This document shows, piece after piece, positions 17,677 through 26,532 of a DNA stretch of 64,000 bases (positions are counted from its first letter, which is position 1; every line of letters begins with the position of its first letter). The position numbers and the translations under genes were made by a program. Source of the DNA: Polaribacter sp. L3A8 (GTDB lineage Bacteria; Bacteroidota; Bacteroidia; Flavobacteriales; Flavobacteriaceae). The notes under the pieces were generated by a model. That model worked only from the letters and a program-made list of their open reading frames with translations. It did no database searches and was not told where the DNA came from. The stretch is taken from assembly GCF_009796785.1 (NCBI RefSeq), contig NZ_CP047026.1, forward strand, positions 4,136,501 to 4,200,500, in the 5' to 3' direction.

Positions 17677-18522
17677 TTATGCTTCTTCAACTAATTTAAA
17701 AATGGTTATTTCTGGTCTCACATTTAATCTTACTTGATGTAAATTTCCGAGAGCTCTATTAATATATAAGGTTCTACCATCATATAAATCAAATTCTCCA
17801 GCAGCGTATCTTTTGTTTTTTACAGGGAGAATAGGAGGGTTTAAAAACGGCGGTTTTACTTGTCCGCCATGTGTGTGTCCAGACAAAATCCAACCTTTAT
17901 AATTATTCCAAACATTTAAATCACATACATCTGGGTTGTGGCATAGAACAAGATTTGCTTTCTCTGCATCGTACTTGTTCATTATTTTTACGGGATTAAA
18001 ATTAGAACTCCAATAATCATCAATTCCTAATATATTTAAACCACTAAAACTAACCTCTTCATTTCTTAAAATTGTAATATTTTTTTTATCTAAAATGTTA
18101 GAAATTCTATTGGCAACATCTGGTTCTAGCCAATTAACACCATAATCATGATTACCTAAAACACCTGCGGTTCCTAATTTTCCGTTTACAGCATGTTCAA
18201 ATACTTTTTCTAATTGATCAAACTGTTCTGGGGTTTCGTAAGAAACAAAATCTCCAGTATAAACTACAAAATCTGGTTTATAAAGGCGAGCTTTTTTAAA
18301 AGAATCGATGATGTATTTATAATCAAATTTATTCCCCACATGAATGTCACTAATTTGCATCAATGTTTTGCCTATTAAGTTTTTTGGTAAATTTTTAATA
18401 GGCATTTTTACATGTACAAATTCCAACCAAAATGGTTCTACTTGCCAGGAATAAAGGCCTCCAACAATACTTGCGCCAACTCCTGTTAATAAAGTGTTTT
18501 TTATAAACGTCCTTCTTTTCAT
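17677..18522 (-). CDS. Membrane-associated metallophosphoesterase (YkuE-like)
   Basis: The protein has 281 residues. The N-terminus MKRRTFIKNTLLTGVGASIVGG looks like a twin-arginine-type signal or anchor. The calcineurin-like metal motifs appear in order: SDIHVGNKFD (about 58), GDFVS (90), GNHDYG (123) and SGHTHGGQ (about 215). It should hydrolyse a phosphoester outside or at the cytoplasmic membrane; the substrate is unknown, with relatives acting on UDP-linked lipids or nucleotides. It lies 4 bp from the kinase gene and 1 bp from the regulator gene, so the three form one unit. Confidence 0.88.
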   Translation of the reverse strand: MKRRTFIKNTLLTGVGASIVGGLYSWQVEPFWLEFVHVKMPIKNLPKNLIGKTLMQISDIHVGNKFDYKYIIDSFKKARLYKPDFVVYTGDFVSYETPEQFDQLEKVFEHAVNGKLGTAGVLGNHDYGVNWLEPDVANRISNILDKKNITILRNEEVSFSGLNILGIDDYWSSNFNPVKIMNKYDAEKANLVLCHNPDVCDLNVWNNYKGWILSGHTHGGQVKPPFLNPPILPVKNKRYAAGEFDLYDGRTLYINRALGNLHQVRLNVRPEITIFKLVEEA

Positions 18523-18526
18523 ATTT

Positions 18527-20548
18527 TTAATAATCGGTTTTTAAAGGAATCTTAAAACTTACTTTAGTTCCTTTTATTTCCTTTTGTTCTTTTATTTCTT
18601 CGATAGAAAATGAATTGTATTTTGTTAAATGCTGAATACGTTCTTTTGTAACTTCTAACGCTATAGATTGATGATTTGTATTTGTCTTTTCTTTTTTTGA
18701 TTGATGAAAACCGATCCCATTATCTTCTATAGTAAAATGTAAGAAACTATTTCTAACTTCAAAAATAAGTTTAATTTTTGCATCTGCTTTATTCGGTTGA
18801 AAAGCGTGTTTTATACAGTTTTCTATAAAAGGTTGAATTAACATAGGCGGAATTAAAATCTCTTCGGAATCTATATTGTTTAAAGTAGTTTCAATATGAT
18901 ATTCAAAAGATATCGAATTCATTTTTTGTTCTAAATCTAAATAGTTTTTTAAGGTTTCAAGTTCATCTTTCAAGCTAATCTCTTCTAAACGAGAATTATT
19001 TAAAACACTTCTTAAAAGGATAGAAAACTGAGAAATAGTTTTATTTAATTCTTTAAAATCGCCAGCATTACCAAGTGCTTTTATTCCGTTTAAAACATTA
19101 AAAATAAAATGCGGATTCATTTGTAATTGCAACGCTTTATGCTCTAAAGTTAATAGCTGATTTTTTACTTTTAAGGTATCTAGTTTTTGCTGATTTTTTT
19201 TATTGATCTTTCTAATATATAATTCTACAATTGCGGCTAATAGTAAACATAGAATTGCGATACATAAAATGATAAACCATGCTTTTTGGTAAATGGGAGT
19301 TTCTATAAAAAAAGAAAAGGATACTTTTTTACTAAGTAAATTTCTTTCTTTAGACTGAATTGTAAATTGATAATTACCTGCTTTTAAATTTGCAAAATCA
19401 ACTTTATTTAGATTGCTCCAAGGCGTAAAATCATTATTTAGTTGATAGCGGTATTGTATGTTTTTTGGGTTCCTTAAATCGACCGTTTTAAAAATAAATG
19501 AAATGTTATTCTCATTAGGTTTTAAGGCTAATTTTTTAATATTTAATGAATCTATTAATTTATAGTTAACCGAAACACTTTCAATAAAAACACGAGGTTC
19601 AATATTTTTTATTGTAGCATCGTATTTGTATAAACCTTTATTTGAACTTGCAACCCAAATAGTGTTTTGTTGGTCTTTAATTACGGTTTTTATATCACTA
19701 GAAATTGGCGAGTTGTATTTGTTTATTTTTCTTTTAAAAGTGTAATTGTTTGCGTCTAGAATTTCTATTCCATTTCCTTTGAACGTAATCCAAATTTCAT
19801 CGTTTATTCTTTTTAAAGATGTTGTGTTTTTAGAAGTAAGTATGTTTTTAACGATAGAAGTACCTTCAATAACTTTTAACCCATTTAATAAAGTGCTTGC
19901 TATTATTTTATCATTATGTATTAAAAAAGAAGTAAAATTCTCATTAGAAATTTTAGTTACTTTCTTTGGTTGATATAACTTATCAATATGCCACAATCCT
20001 TTTATAGAAGCAACATAAAAAGTGTTTTTAAAATATACAATGTCATTAATAATAGAAAAATCTATGTGAGTATTTATTTTTAAAGGCTGAATATAATCTC
20101 CTCTTAATTCTGATACTCCTTGTACAGTTGCTAGAATTATTTGATTTTGTATCTTTTTAATTTTAAGGATTTCTTTACTCTCAAAAAAGGTAGATTTTTG
20201 ATTCTGAAGGATTAAAAGTCCGTTTTTTAAACCCACATAAATTTTGTTGTTTTCGATAAGAATACAATTCGCTTTTTCTTGTGTGTGGTTGATGAAATTT
20301 ACACCGTCAAACTTAGAATATCCTTTATCTGTTGCCAACCATAAATAACCAATTTTATCTTGAGCAATATCATTTATTATAGTTGTTGGTAATCCGTCAG
20401 AAATAGAAAAATTTTGAAGATTTTTTTCTTGAGAATGTGTCGCGTTTATCAGAAAAAAAACAAGAAATAATATTAAAATTTTTAGATTTTTCCCTGTTTC
20501 TCTTTTAGAATAACCTAGTGAATATAAAATTTCTAAAAATATTTCCAT
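18527..20548 (-). CDS. Hybrid-type LytS-family sensor kinase with periplasmic propeller and Y_Y_Y domain
   Basis: It has about 673 residues from the ATG at 20548; an upstream in-frame Met at 20617 adds 23 polar residues before the signal region and is less likely. A signal peptide (FLVFFLINATHSQ) is followed by propeller-like repeats (ISDGLPTTIINDIAQDKIGYLWLAT), a Y_Y_Y domain, one membrane helix (WFIILCIAILCLLLAAIVEL) and a cytoplasmic His_kinase domain. The phospho-His lies in MNPHFIFNVLNGIK, and the ATPase N-box and G-box (DNGIGF) are present. It should signal to the LytTR regulator. Its ligand is unknown. Confidence 0.9.
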   Translation of the reverse strand: MEIFLEILYSLGYSKRETGKNLKILILFLVFFLINATHSQEKNLQNFSISDGLPTTIINDIAQDKIGYLWLATDKGYSKFDGVNFINHTQEKANCILIENNKIYVGLKNGLLILQNQKSTFFESKEILKIKKIQNQIILATVQGVSELRGDYIQPLKINTHIDFSIINDIVYFKNTFYVASIKGLWHIDKLYQPKKVTKISNENFTSFLIHNDKIIASTLLNGLKVIEGTSIVKNILTSKNTTSLKRINDEIWITFKGNGIEILDANNYTFKRKINKYNSPISSDIKTVIKDQQNTIWVASSNKGLYKYDATIKNIEPRVFIESVSVNYKLIDSLNIKKLALKPNENNISFIFKTVDLRNPKNIQYRYQLNNDFTPWSNLNKVDFANLKAGNYQFTIQSKERNLLSKKVSFSFFIETPIYQKAWFIILCIAILCLLLAAIVELYIRKINKKNQQKLDTLKVKNQLLTLEHKALQLQMNPHFIFNVLNGIKALGNAGDFKELNKTISQFSILLRSVLNNSRLEEISLKDELETLKNYLDLEQKMNSISFEYHIETTLNNIDSEEILIPPMLIQPFIENCIKHAFQPNKADAKIKLIFEVRNSFLHFTIEDNGIGFHQSKKEKTNTNHQSIALEVTKERIQHLTKYNSFSIEEIKEQKEIKGTKVSFKIPLKTDY

Positions 20549-20568
20549 GATAACAAACTTACTAATTA

Positions 20569-20609
20569 AAACGTCATTACAACTTTTTTTATGTTGTGTA
20601 ATGACGTTT
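20569..20609. promoter_or_regulatory. Inverted repeat upstream of the LytS-type kinase gene
   Basis: AAACGTCATTAC (20569-20580) is perfectly complementary to GTAATGACGTTT (20598-20609), with 17 nt between. It sits 21-61 bp upstream of the preferred start and is a candidate operator or leader hairpin. Confidence 0.5.
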
Positions 20610-20794
20610 AATACCAAATGAATTTTAAAATGATTGATAATAAATTTGAATTATTTTTTTTTAATATGCAATAGAAAATCTAATTATAGCCTTAGTTACG
20701 GTTCTATTTTATATTAAAATATTAAGGAAAAAGAAACGAATTTAATCGGTTATTTTGATGTTTATTTGGTATAAGTTACAATTTCCATTTCAAA

Positions 20795-21883
20795 TTACTT
20801 CATCGCATACAAGCGTTTGTTATTGGTGTCTGGTTCTATGTGTTCTAAGTCTCCGTAAGGCTTAATTAAAGGTTTTAGCACTACCAAGCCAGATGTTCTT
20901 CCTCTAATTACTAAAGTACTGTTTTTTACACTCCAGTTCCATCTATATTTTTCTAACGGAATGTTATGTGCATTCATTTCTACCATTAGTTCTTCATTTT
21001 GTTCAATCCAATCCATCACTTCTTCTTGAGAGTTAAAAATTGGCATTTCATCATCTGTATTATGATAACCAAATTCCCATTTAACTGGTATAGAAAACTG
21101 TTTTGTATAGGCTTCTCCTACATATCTTTCTTCTTCATTATTTAATGCATCATACCAATTAATATCTTTTTCTTCCGGATATTTTCTAGCGATTTCTTTA
21201 GATAAATCTATTTTTCCTGGCGAGTTTGCTGTTGGATAAAAAACATAATAAGGTTGTGCTAAGTAGTAGTTAGAGAATTTTCCGCCAAACACAGTATAAT
21301 AAGGCGATGCAATAACTTTTGGTAATTTTTTAGCAGATAAAGCACTTTTTAGAGTTTCTAAAAGTGGGGCGTTTTCGACTAAACCAGAAGCATGAAACAC
21401 TATTTTTGTGTTATTATTTACCACATCTTTAAGTGTTGGTAAAGTGCCTTTTGATATGCTTCTTTTTAAGGTTTCTGTGGTAATTTTGTCTCCTCTAACA
21501 ACTGTTTCTAAATTCATCCCTTTATAAGGATTGCTTTTATTTACAATATGGACATCGCCATAAGGATGTTTATTTGCGTTTTTATTTAACCACACAATAA
21601 TTTCCTCTAAAGAATATTGTCCGTCAATTACTTTTACTCCTTTTTCTTGAAAATAAGTGCGTGCATTCGAATAAAAATTTTCATTGCCTTTATCGAAACC
21701 TGCAATAAATACAATTGGTTTTCTAGCAACAATAGCTATCGCTGTTTCATTGTTAACGGAAATATTATTGTCTGCTATAGCAATTGTATCTTTCTTTATT
21801 TCGTTGTTATCACAACTGATAAAAGGGCTACTTAATAGGATTAAACCTGCTACAAATACGGATGTTTTTAAGATAGTTTTCAT
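20795..21883 (-). CDS. Lipoprotein of unknown function
   Basis: The protein has 362 residues with a lipobox FISC (Cys about 25), so it is probably anchored in the outer membrane or periplasm. The mature part begins with a hydrophobic strand KPIVFIAGFDKG followed by helix-strand alternation (VIDGQYSLEEIIVWLN, KIVFHASGLVENAPLLETL), suggesting an alpha/beta domain to about residue 200. A Trp/Tyr/Asp-rich second half follows. I do not recognise the family. It is 104 bp downstream of the iron operon on the same strand and may belong to it. Confidence 0.6.
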   Translation of the reverse strand: MKTILKTSVFVAGLILLSSPFISCDNNEIKKDTIAIADNNISVNNETAIAIVARKPIVFIAGFDKGNENFYSNARTYFQEKGVKVIDGQYSLEEIIVWLNKNANKHPYGDVHIVNKSNPYKGMNLETVVRGDKITTETLKRSISKGTLPTLKDVVNNNTKIVFHASGLVENAPLLETLKSALSAKKLPKVIASPYYTVFGGKFSNYYLAQPYYVFYPTANSPGKIDLSKEIARKYPEEKDINWYDALNNEEERYVGEAYTKQFSIPVKWEFGYHNTDDEMPIFNSQEEVMDWIEQNEELMVEMNAHNIPLEKYRWNWSVKNSTLVIRGRTSGLVVLKPLIKPYGDLEHIEPDTNNKRLYAMK

Positions 21884-21987
21884 AATTTCTACTTTTTTAA
21901 GTGTTAATACATTGTAAAAGTAGTGGCGAAGTTGACTTAAATTTTACCGGTTTTAGAATCCGTCGCTAATGAATTAGAATTCGTGTT

Positions 21988-22341
21988 TTAATTTAAAATT
22001 AAAGAATAGTCAATGTCTGCCGTAGCTATTATTTTGTTTTTATTACCAGAGTAAATCCCTAATAGAATTTTAAGTTCTTCTATCTCATAAGTATCAAAAA
22101 CTAAAACTAAATTCTGATGAAAAGTGGGTACAGGTATTTTTCTTCTTTGTGTTGTACTAGAACTATAGTCTAACCAATAGTTAATGTCTATTTCTGCAAC
22201 ATACTCTTTAAATTTATTTAATTGCTCTTTATCAAACTGAAAAAAGATGTTATTGAAAACAAGGTTATAATTATTACAATCTTTACAAATTGATATTTCT
22301 CCGTTTTTAACGCTAGATATTATTTTAGATTTTTGACACAT
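21988..22341 (-). CDS. Small Cys-containing protein of the iron operon
   Basis: The protein has 117 residues, without a signal peptide or membrane helix. Cys residues occur at position 2 and in CKDC (19-22). The sequence YNLVFNNIFFQFDKEQLNKF and PVPTFHQNLVLVFD resembles short Bacteroidota proteins of unknown function (DUF6686-like, from memory). It follows the PepSY-flavodoxin reductase gene by 11 bp and is therefore the last tightly linked gene of the operon. A metal- or heme-binding role is an inference from the CxxC, the His and the context. Confidence 0.6.
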   Translation of the reverse strand: MCQKSKIISSVKNGEISICKDCNNYNLVFNNIFFQFDKEQLNKFKEYVAEIDINYWLDYSSSTTQRRKIPVPTFHQNLVLVFDTYEIEELKILLGIYSGNKNKIIATADIDYSLILN

Positions 22342-22352
22342 TTTTTTAATTT

Positions 22353-24542
22353 TTAGTAACAGTCAGTTTTTATTTGATTGTTTTCTTCAAATTTATGTAA
22401 TGAAGATTGTAGGTGTTTTTTAGAGATTTCTTCTAATACTTTTGTAACTCCTTTTTGCATAGCAATAGAGCCACAAATCATAATTGTATTTCCGTTTTTT
22501 AAAGTATTGGCAATTAAAGTTGCTTGTTGCTCTAATATATCTTGAACATATATTTTCTCTTTTTCTTCTTGAGAATATGCCGCATAAAAAGAAGTAAGCC
22601 CTTTGTTTTCTATAGCAGTATTAATGTTATTTTTATATATGTTAAAGGATTCGCTGGTTCTTCCTCCCCAGAATAAATGAACTTTTGTTTTTGATTTTCC
22701 CCCATTAATCATTCCTAAAAAAGGAGCAATTCCGGTTCCGTTGGCAATTAAAACAACTTCTTTTGCTTTCTTTGAAAGGTGAAATGCTGCATTTTTTTGA
22801 ATGCTAGCTACCATTCTATCAGCTGTATGTAAGCTATTAAAATAGGTAGAGCAAAGTCCGAATTCATGTTTCTTAATGCTTAACAGAATTGTATTATCAA
22901 TTTTCGCAATAGAATACAAACGACTTCTCGTTTCGTTTTTTGGAGTAATAGAAAGTAAGTCTCCAGACTCGAAACTTGTTTTTTTATTCGGCTTTAATTG
23001 AATTAAAAAAGTATCATCAGTATTAATAGGTGTTTTATTTATTACCGTAAATTCTTGTTCCTTTTTGTTATTTGTTAAAAGACTTTCTGCAGTTATTGTA
23101 AGGCTTGTTTTGTAAAAAGAATTCAATTCTTCTAACCATTGATTAAAATCAGAAAAAGATTGATTGTTGATTTTAGAAACGGGTAAAATAGGAGTGAACT
23201 TGTTGTGCAATTGTAAATTAGCGTGTAGTAAAATTGCAAACTTACAATACTGTGTGTATTCTTTAGAACCAAAACCGACTACAGAGAAATTTAAGGTATT
23301 GTTTTGTGGTGTATTTTCAATTTTAGAAATAAATTTTTTCGCATTTATGGGTGCTTCTCCTTCGCCGTAAGTTGCTGTAAATATAATAAGGTTTGTGGCT
23401 TTTTTATAGCTTGTGTATTGGTTTAATTCTGATAAAAACACTGTTTTTTCAGAAGCTATTAAAGCTTTATAAAATGCCGTTGCAAAATTAAAAGTGCTTC
23501 CGGTTTCAGAACCAACTAGTATAATGTATTCAGCTTCATCTTTGTGAAACTTATTTTTTATGATTGTCGTTTTCTTTCTTCTTTGTAAGGTCATTACAAA
23601 ACCAGAAAAAATAAAGAATAAAATAGCAAAACATGCTAATAATAAAACAATAGACCATAAAATAGAGCCTTTTCCTGTATGGAGTAATAAACTATAATAA
23701 GACCCAAAAGTTACGAGTGGTTGTTTTTTTAGGCTGATAATTTGCCCTGTTTTTTGATGTACAGCAACTTCTTTATTTGTAAGTTTTACATAGTAATAAT
23801 CTTCCTCATCTGTAGAAAAAGGGAATTCTATTTTTTTGACTTCATCTAATTTTGTGGATTTAAAAAAATCGAAATTAGTTGTTAAAGTATCTTTTTTTTG
23901 TTCAATATTTATATGAACAGACGTGTCTTTTGGTAATAAAGAAAATTTTTCTAAAGACAAATAAACGCCAGTTACGGTAATGATAATAATAGGAATTAAC
24001 GTATAACGCCCTATAATAATGTGGTAATATTGGTTAAAATTTTCTTTAACAATTTTAGAGAAGAACTTAGAAATACCACCTTGTCTTTTTGCAATTAATA
24101 TAACGCCAGTAACGGAAATTAAGAGTAGTAAAAAAGATACAAACCCAATAATAATTCTTCCTGTAGATTTTAAAAATAACGAACGATGTAGGTTGGTAGC
24201 AAATTCATAAATTGGTTTTTTTTCTATGATTTCTCCAATCTTTTCTCCTGTTTTTGGGTTGATATAAAAAGTAGCACTTTTACCATCTTCTAAAATAACA
24301 TTTGCAGATACAAAATTATTTTCATCAACTTCTATGGTTATTACTTCATCATATTTTTGATGCAATACAGCTATTGTTTCGGCAATAGAAATTTGATTCG
24401 TAGAAACCACATCAAACGAATTTAATTTGTCTGATATTGGTTCAAAAGCCAAAATAATTCCGGTTACAGAAGCGATTATAATAAATAAAGCAGAAGATAT
24501 AGCCAGGGTTAAGTGGCTATATCTCCAAATAGAAATTGTCAT
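22353..24542 (-). CDS. PepSY membrane domain fused to flavodoxin and NADPH-flavin reductase
   Basis: The protein has 729 residues. The N-terminal half (about 1-320) is a PepSY_TM unit with four hydrophobic segments (SSALFIIIASVTGIILAF, FVSFLLLLISVTGVILIA, LIPIIIITVTGVYLSL, ILWSIVLLLACFAILFFIF). A flavodoxin domain follows (ILVGSETGSTFNFAT, FTATYGEGEAP). The FAD/NADPH oxidoreductase part has RSRLYSIAK and LIANGTGIAPFLGMI. It would move electrons from NADPH across the inner membrane to reduce ferric siderophores or heme-iron. Gaps of 10-11 bp to both neighbours show an operon with the TonB receptor gene. Confidence 0.9.
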   Translation of the reverse strand: MTISIWRYSHLTLAISSALFIIIASVTGIILAFEPISDKLNSFDVVSTNQISIAETIAVLHQKYDEVITIEVDENNFVSANVILEDGKSATFYINPKTGEKIGEIIEKKPIYEFATNLHRSLFLKSTGRIIIGFVSFLLLLISVTGVILIAKRQGGISKFFSKIVKENFNQYYHIIIGRYTLIPIIIITVTGVYLSLEKFSLLPKDTSVHINIEQKKDTLTTNFDFFKSTKLDEVKKIEFPFSTDEEDYYYVKLTNKEVAVHQKTGQIISLKKQPLVTFGSYYSLLLHTGKGSILWSIVLLLACFAILFFIFSGFVMTLQRRKKTTIIKNKFHKDEAEYIILVGSETGSTFNFATAFYKALIASEKTVFLSELNQYTSYKKATNLIIFTATYGEGEAPINAKKFISKIENTPQNNTLNFSVVGFGSKEYTQYCKFAILLHANLQLHNKFTPILPVSKINNQSFSDFNQWLEELNSFYKTSLTITAESLLTNNKKEQEFTVINKTPINTDDTFLIQLKPNKKTSFESGDLLSITPKNETRSRLYSIAKIDNTILLSIKKHEFGLCSTYFNSLHTADRMVASIQKNAAFHLSKKAKEVVLIANGTGIAPFLGMINGGKSKTKVHLFWGGRTSESFNIYKNNINTAIENKGLTSFYAAYSQEEKEKIYVQDILEQQATLIANTLKNGNTIMICGSIAMQKGVTKVLEEISKKHLQSSLHKFEENNQIKTDCY

Positions 24543-24552
24543 TCTGTTTTTT

Positions 24553-25044
24553 TTATTGTGCTAACATTCTTACGTAGCGTATAAATCCTTTTCCTTCAAT
24601 TTTAGACTTTAAATTGGCTGTTGTCAGTTCAAATTCTATATCATCTTTATGATATTCTTGATCTTCTACAGCGGTTTCAAAACGGATTTTGTAGCCTTTG
24701 TCTATTTTATCTTTATCAATTCTAATTACACTAATGGTACGCTGTCCGCCACTAATTGTAGCTCCTGTAATTGCATCGATATCTGCTCTTTTTTTACCTT
24801 GAAAACTCCACCATTCTGTAATGTCAAAATACCATTCATCATCATCACCTTGCACGTATAAAGTTTCTTCATATTCGCCATTTGGGTTTAATAATGACAC
24901 CACTACATAAGCACCCTCGCCCGTGTAGTTTTTCATTTGAATCATACATTTGTATGGAGCACTTTCGCTTGTTTTTTTAAAACTGAATAAGGCGGTTACA
25001 ACCAATAAAAATATTGGAACTATAAATAAGATTTTTTTAATCAT
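24553..25044 (-). CDS. DUF2271 periplasmic protein
   Basis: The protein has 163 residues with an N-terminal signal or anchor (ILFIVPIFLLVVTALFSF). The mature part matches DUF2271: ADIDAITGATISGGQRTISVIRID near the middle, WYFDITEWW before it. DUF2271 proteins regularly sit next to PepSY reductases. The segment DAITGATIS resembles the FMN-attachment-type motif (D/S)GATxS/T seen in FMN-linked electron carriers, but that reading is uncertain. It is likely an accessory to periplasmic electron transfer in iron uptake. Confidence 0.8.
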   Translation of the reverse strand: MIKKILFIVPIFLLVVTALFSFKKTSESAPYKCMIQMKNYTGEGAYVVVSLLNPNGEYEETLYVQGDDDEWYFDITEWWSFQGKKRADIDAITGATISGGQRTISVIRIDKDKIDKGYKIRFETAVEDQEYHKDDIEFELTTANLKSKIEGKGFIRYVRMLAQ

Positions 25045-25055
25045 CGTTTAGGGTA

Positions 25056-26525
25056 TTATTTTAAAAAGTTGATTTGTTGTTTTTTTAATAATTCGTTTTC
25101 AGAAGCTAAATCAAAAATAGATTCATCAAAATCTGTTTTTATATTTTTATCAGCACCAATGCTTAATAGATATTTAATAATTTCTGTATTTTTTGCTTTC
25201 ATTACTGCTATTTGTAGTGCAGATAAGCTTTCTTTATTTAGTGTATTTACATCAATTTTAAATGCTGCTAACCTTTTTAATAAAGGCAAATTATTTTCTT
25301 GGGTTGCAATATGTAATAACGTATTTCCAGAATTTTGAAGTTTATTTATAACCAATCTGTTTTTTGTTAAAACGTTTAATTTGGCTTCAAAAATATCTGG
25401 TTTATTAGCTTTAAAATTGTTAATCAAATAGTAAGAAAGCGTATTTCCGTCTTTATCAACAGTATTAATATCTGCACCTTTTTCTAATAAGTACTCAATT
25501 ACATCAATAGAGTTTCTACCCACAGCATTGGTTAATGCAGTATGACCGTCATTATTTTTTAGGTTGCTATTTTTTACATCCTTAGATAATAATTTAATAA
25601 CTTCTAAACTATTACTATTGGCAGCATTTATAAAAGGAGAGTTTCCTTCTTTATCTTGTAAATTAGTAGATACGCCTTTATCTATAAAGTATTTAAAAAT
25701 AGCAATATCCTTATTATTTCTAGCGATAAAGTGAAGCGGATTTCTATTATTTGCATCAACAACATTTGGTTTTATTCCGTTTTTTTCTAAAAATTGATAC
25801 GTTTCTAAAGTGTTCTGTTTGTTTCTAGAACCTTTACTAGCATATATCATGGCGTTTTTTCCGGTATCAACCCCTTTGTTTAAAAGAATTTTTAAGAATT
25901 GTGTATTTCCTCCTTTTGCAGCATATTCAAAAAGTCCGTTGCCGTTAGCGTCTTTATCATTTATTGAAGCTCCTTTAGTAATTAAAAACTCTACAAGTTT
26001 AAAATCTTTTAAATGAGAAGCAACCAACAACAATGCATTTGCCCCATCATGGTTTTTCTCTTTTGTAATATCTGCACCAATGCTAAAACTATATTTATAT
26101 AATTCTATATCTAATTGACCAGCAGAAGCTGCAAAGTTTAAAAAAGTGTTTCCGTGTGTATCTATTATATCTGTTTTTGCTCCTTTAGAAACAAGGTGTT
26201 TCATAATTTCTAAATTATTAGTGTATGCGGCCCAAAAAATATACGTTCGTCCATCGTGTGTTTTTTTATTAACGTTATTTCCATTTTTAGCTAAAATATA
26301 TTCGATTGTTTTGTTATCTACTTTATTTAAAATGGCATAGACAACGCCATCAAAAGCACTTTTATTTGAAGCAGAAATATCATTTTCTTCTGCAATTTTT
26401 TGATCTATAATAGAGATACTTGGGTTTGTTTTCCAAAAAGATCTGTTATGAAAAATGTTTGTTTTTTGTGCTTGTATAAGATTTACAAAGAATGTAAATG
26501 CGAATATTAATATGTTTTTTTTCAT
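25056..26525 (-). CDS. Secreted ankyrin-repeat protein of the iron operon
   Basis: The protein has 489 residues: a signal peptide (ending LIQAQ) and about 12 ankyrin repeats of roughly 33 residues filling the rest, recognisable by repeated NNLEIMKHLVSKGAKTDIID, DGHTALTNAVGRNSIDVIEY and similar units with G-[AV]-[DN] turns. No catalytic domain is present. It lies 7 bp after the TonB-dependent receptor gene and 11 bp before the DUF2271 gene, so it is made with the uptake system. A periplasmic binding or scaffold partner of the receptor is plausible; this is inferred from context only. Confidence 0.88.
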   Translation of the reverse strand: MKKNILIFAFTFFVNLIQAQKTNIFHNRSFWKTNPSISIIDQKIAEENDISASNKSAFDGVVYAILNKVDNKTIEYILAKNGNNVNKKTHDGRTYIFWAAYTNNLEIMKHLVSKGAKTDIIDTHGNTFLNFAASAGQLDIELYKYSFSIGADITKEKNHDGANALLLVASHLKDFKLVEFLITKGASINDKDANGNGLFEYAAKGGNTQFLKILLNKGVDTGKNAMIYASKGSRNKQNTLETYQFLEKNGIKPNVVDANNRNPLHFIARNNKDIAIFKYFIDKGVSTNLQDKEGNSPFINAANSNSLEVIKLLSKDVKNSNLKNNDGHTALTNAVGRNSIDVIEYLLEKGADINTVDKDGNTLSYYLINNFKANKPDIFEAKLNVLTKNRLVINKLQNSGNTLLHIATQENNLPLLKRLAAFKIDVNTLNKESLSALQIAVMKAKNTEIIKYLLSIGADKNIKTDFDESIFDLASENELLKKQQINFLK

Positions 26526-26532
26526 AATTTTA

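Noticed and set aside
20549..20617. N-terminal extension of the LytS-type kinase
   Set aside because: Adds 23 polar residues before the signal region and covers the inverted repeat; the ATG at 20548 is preferred.
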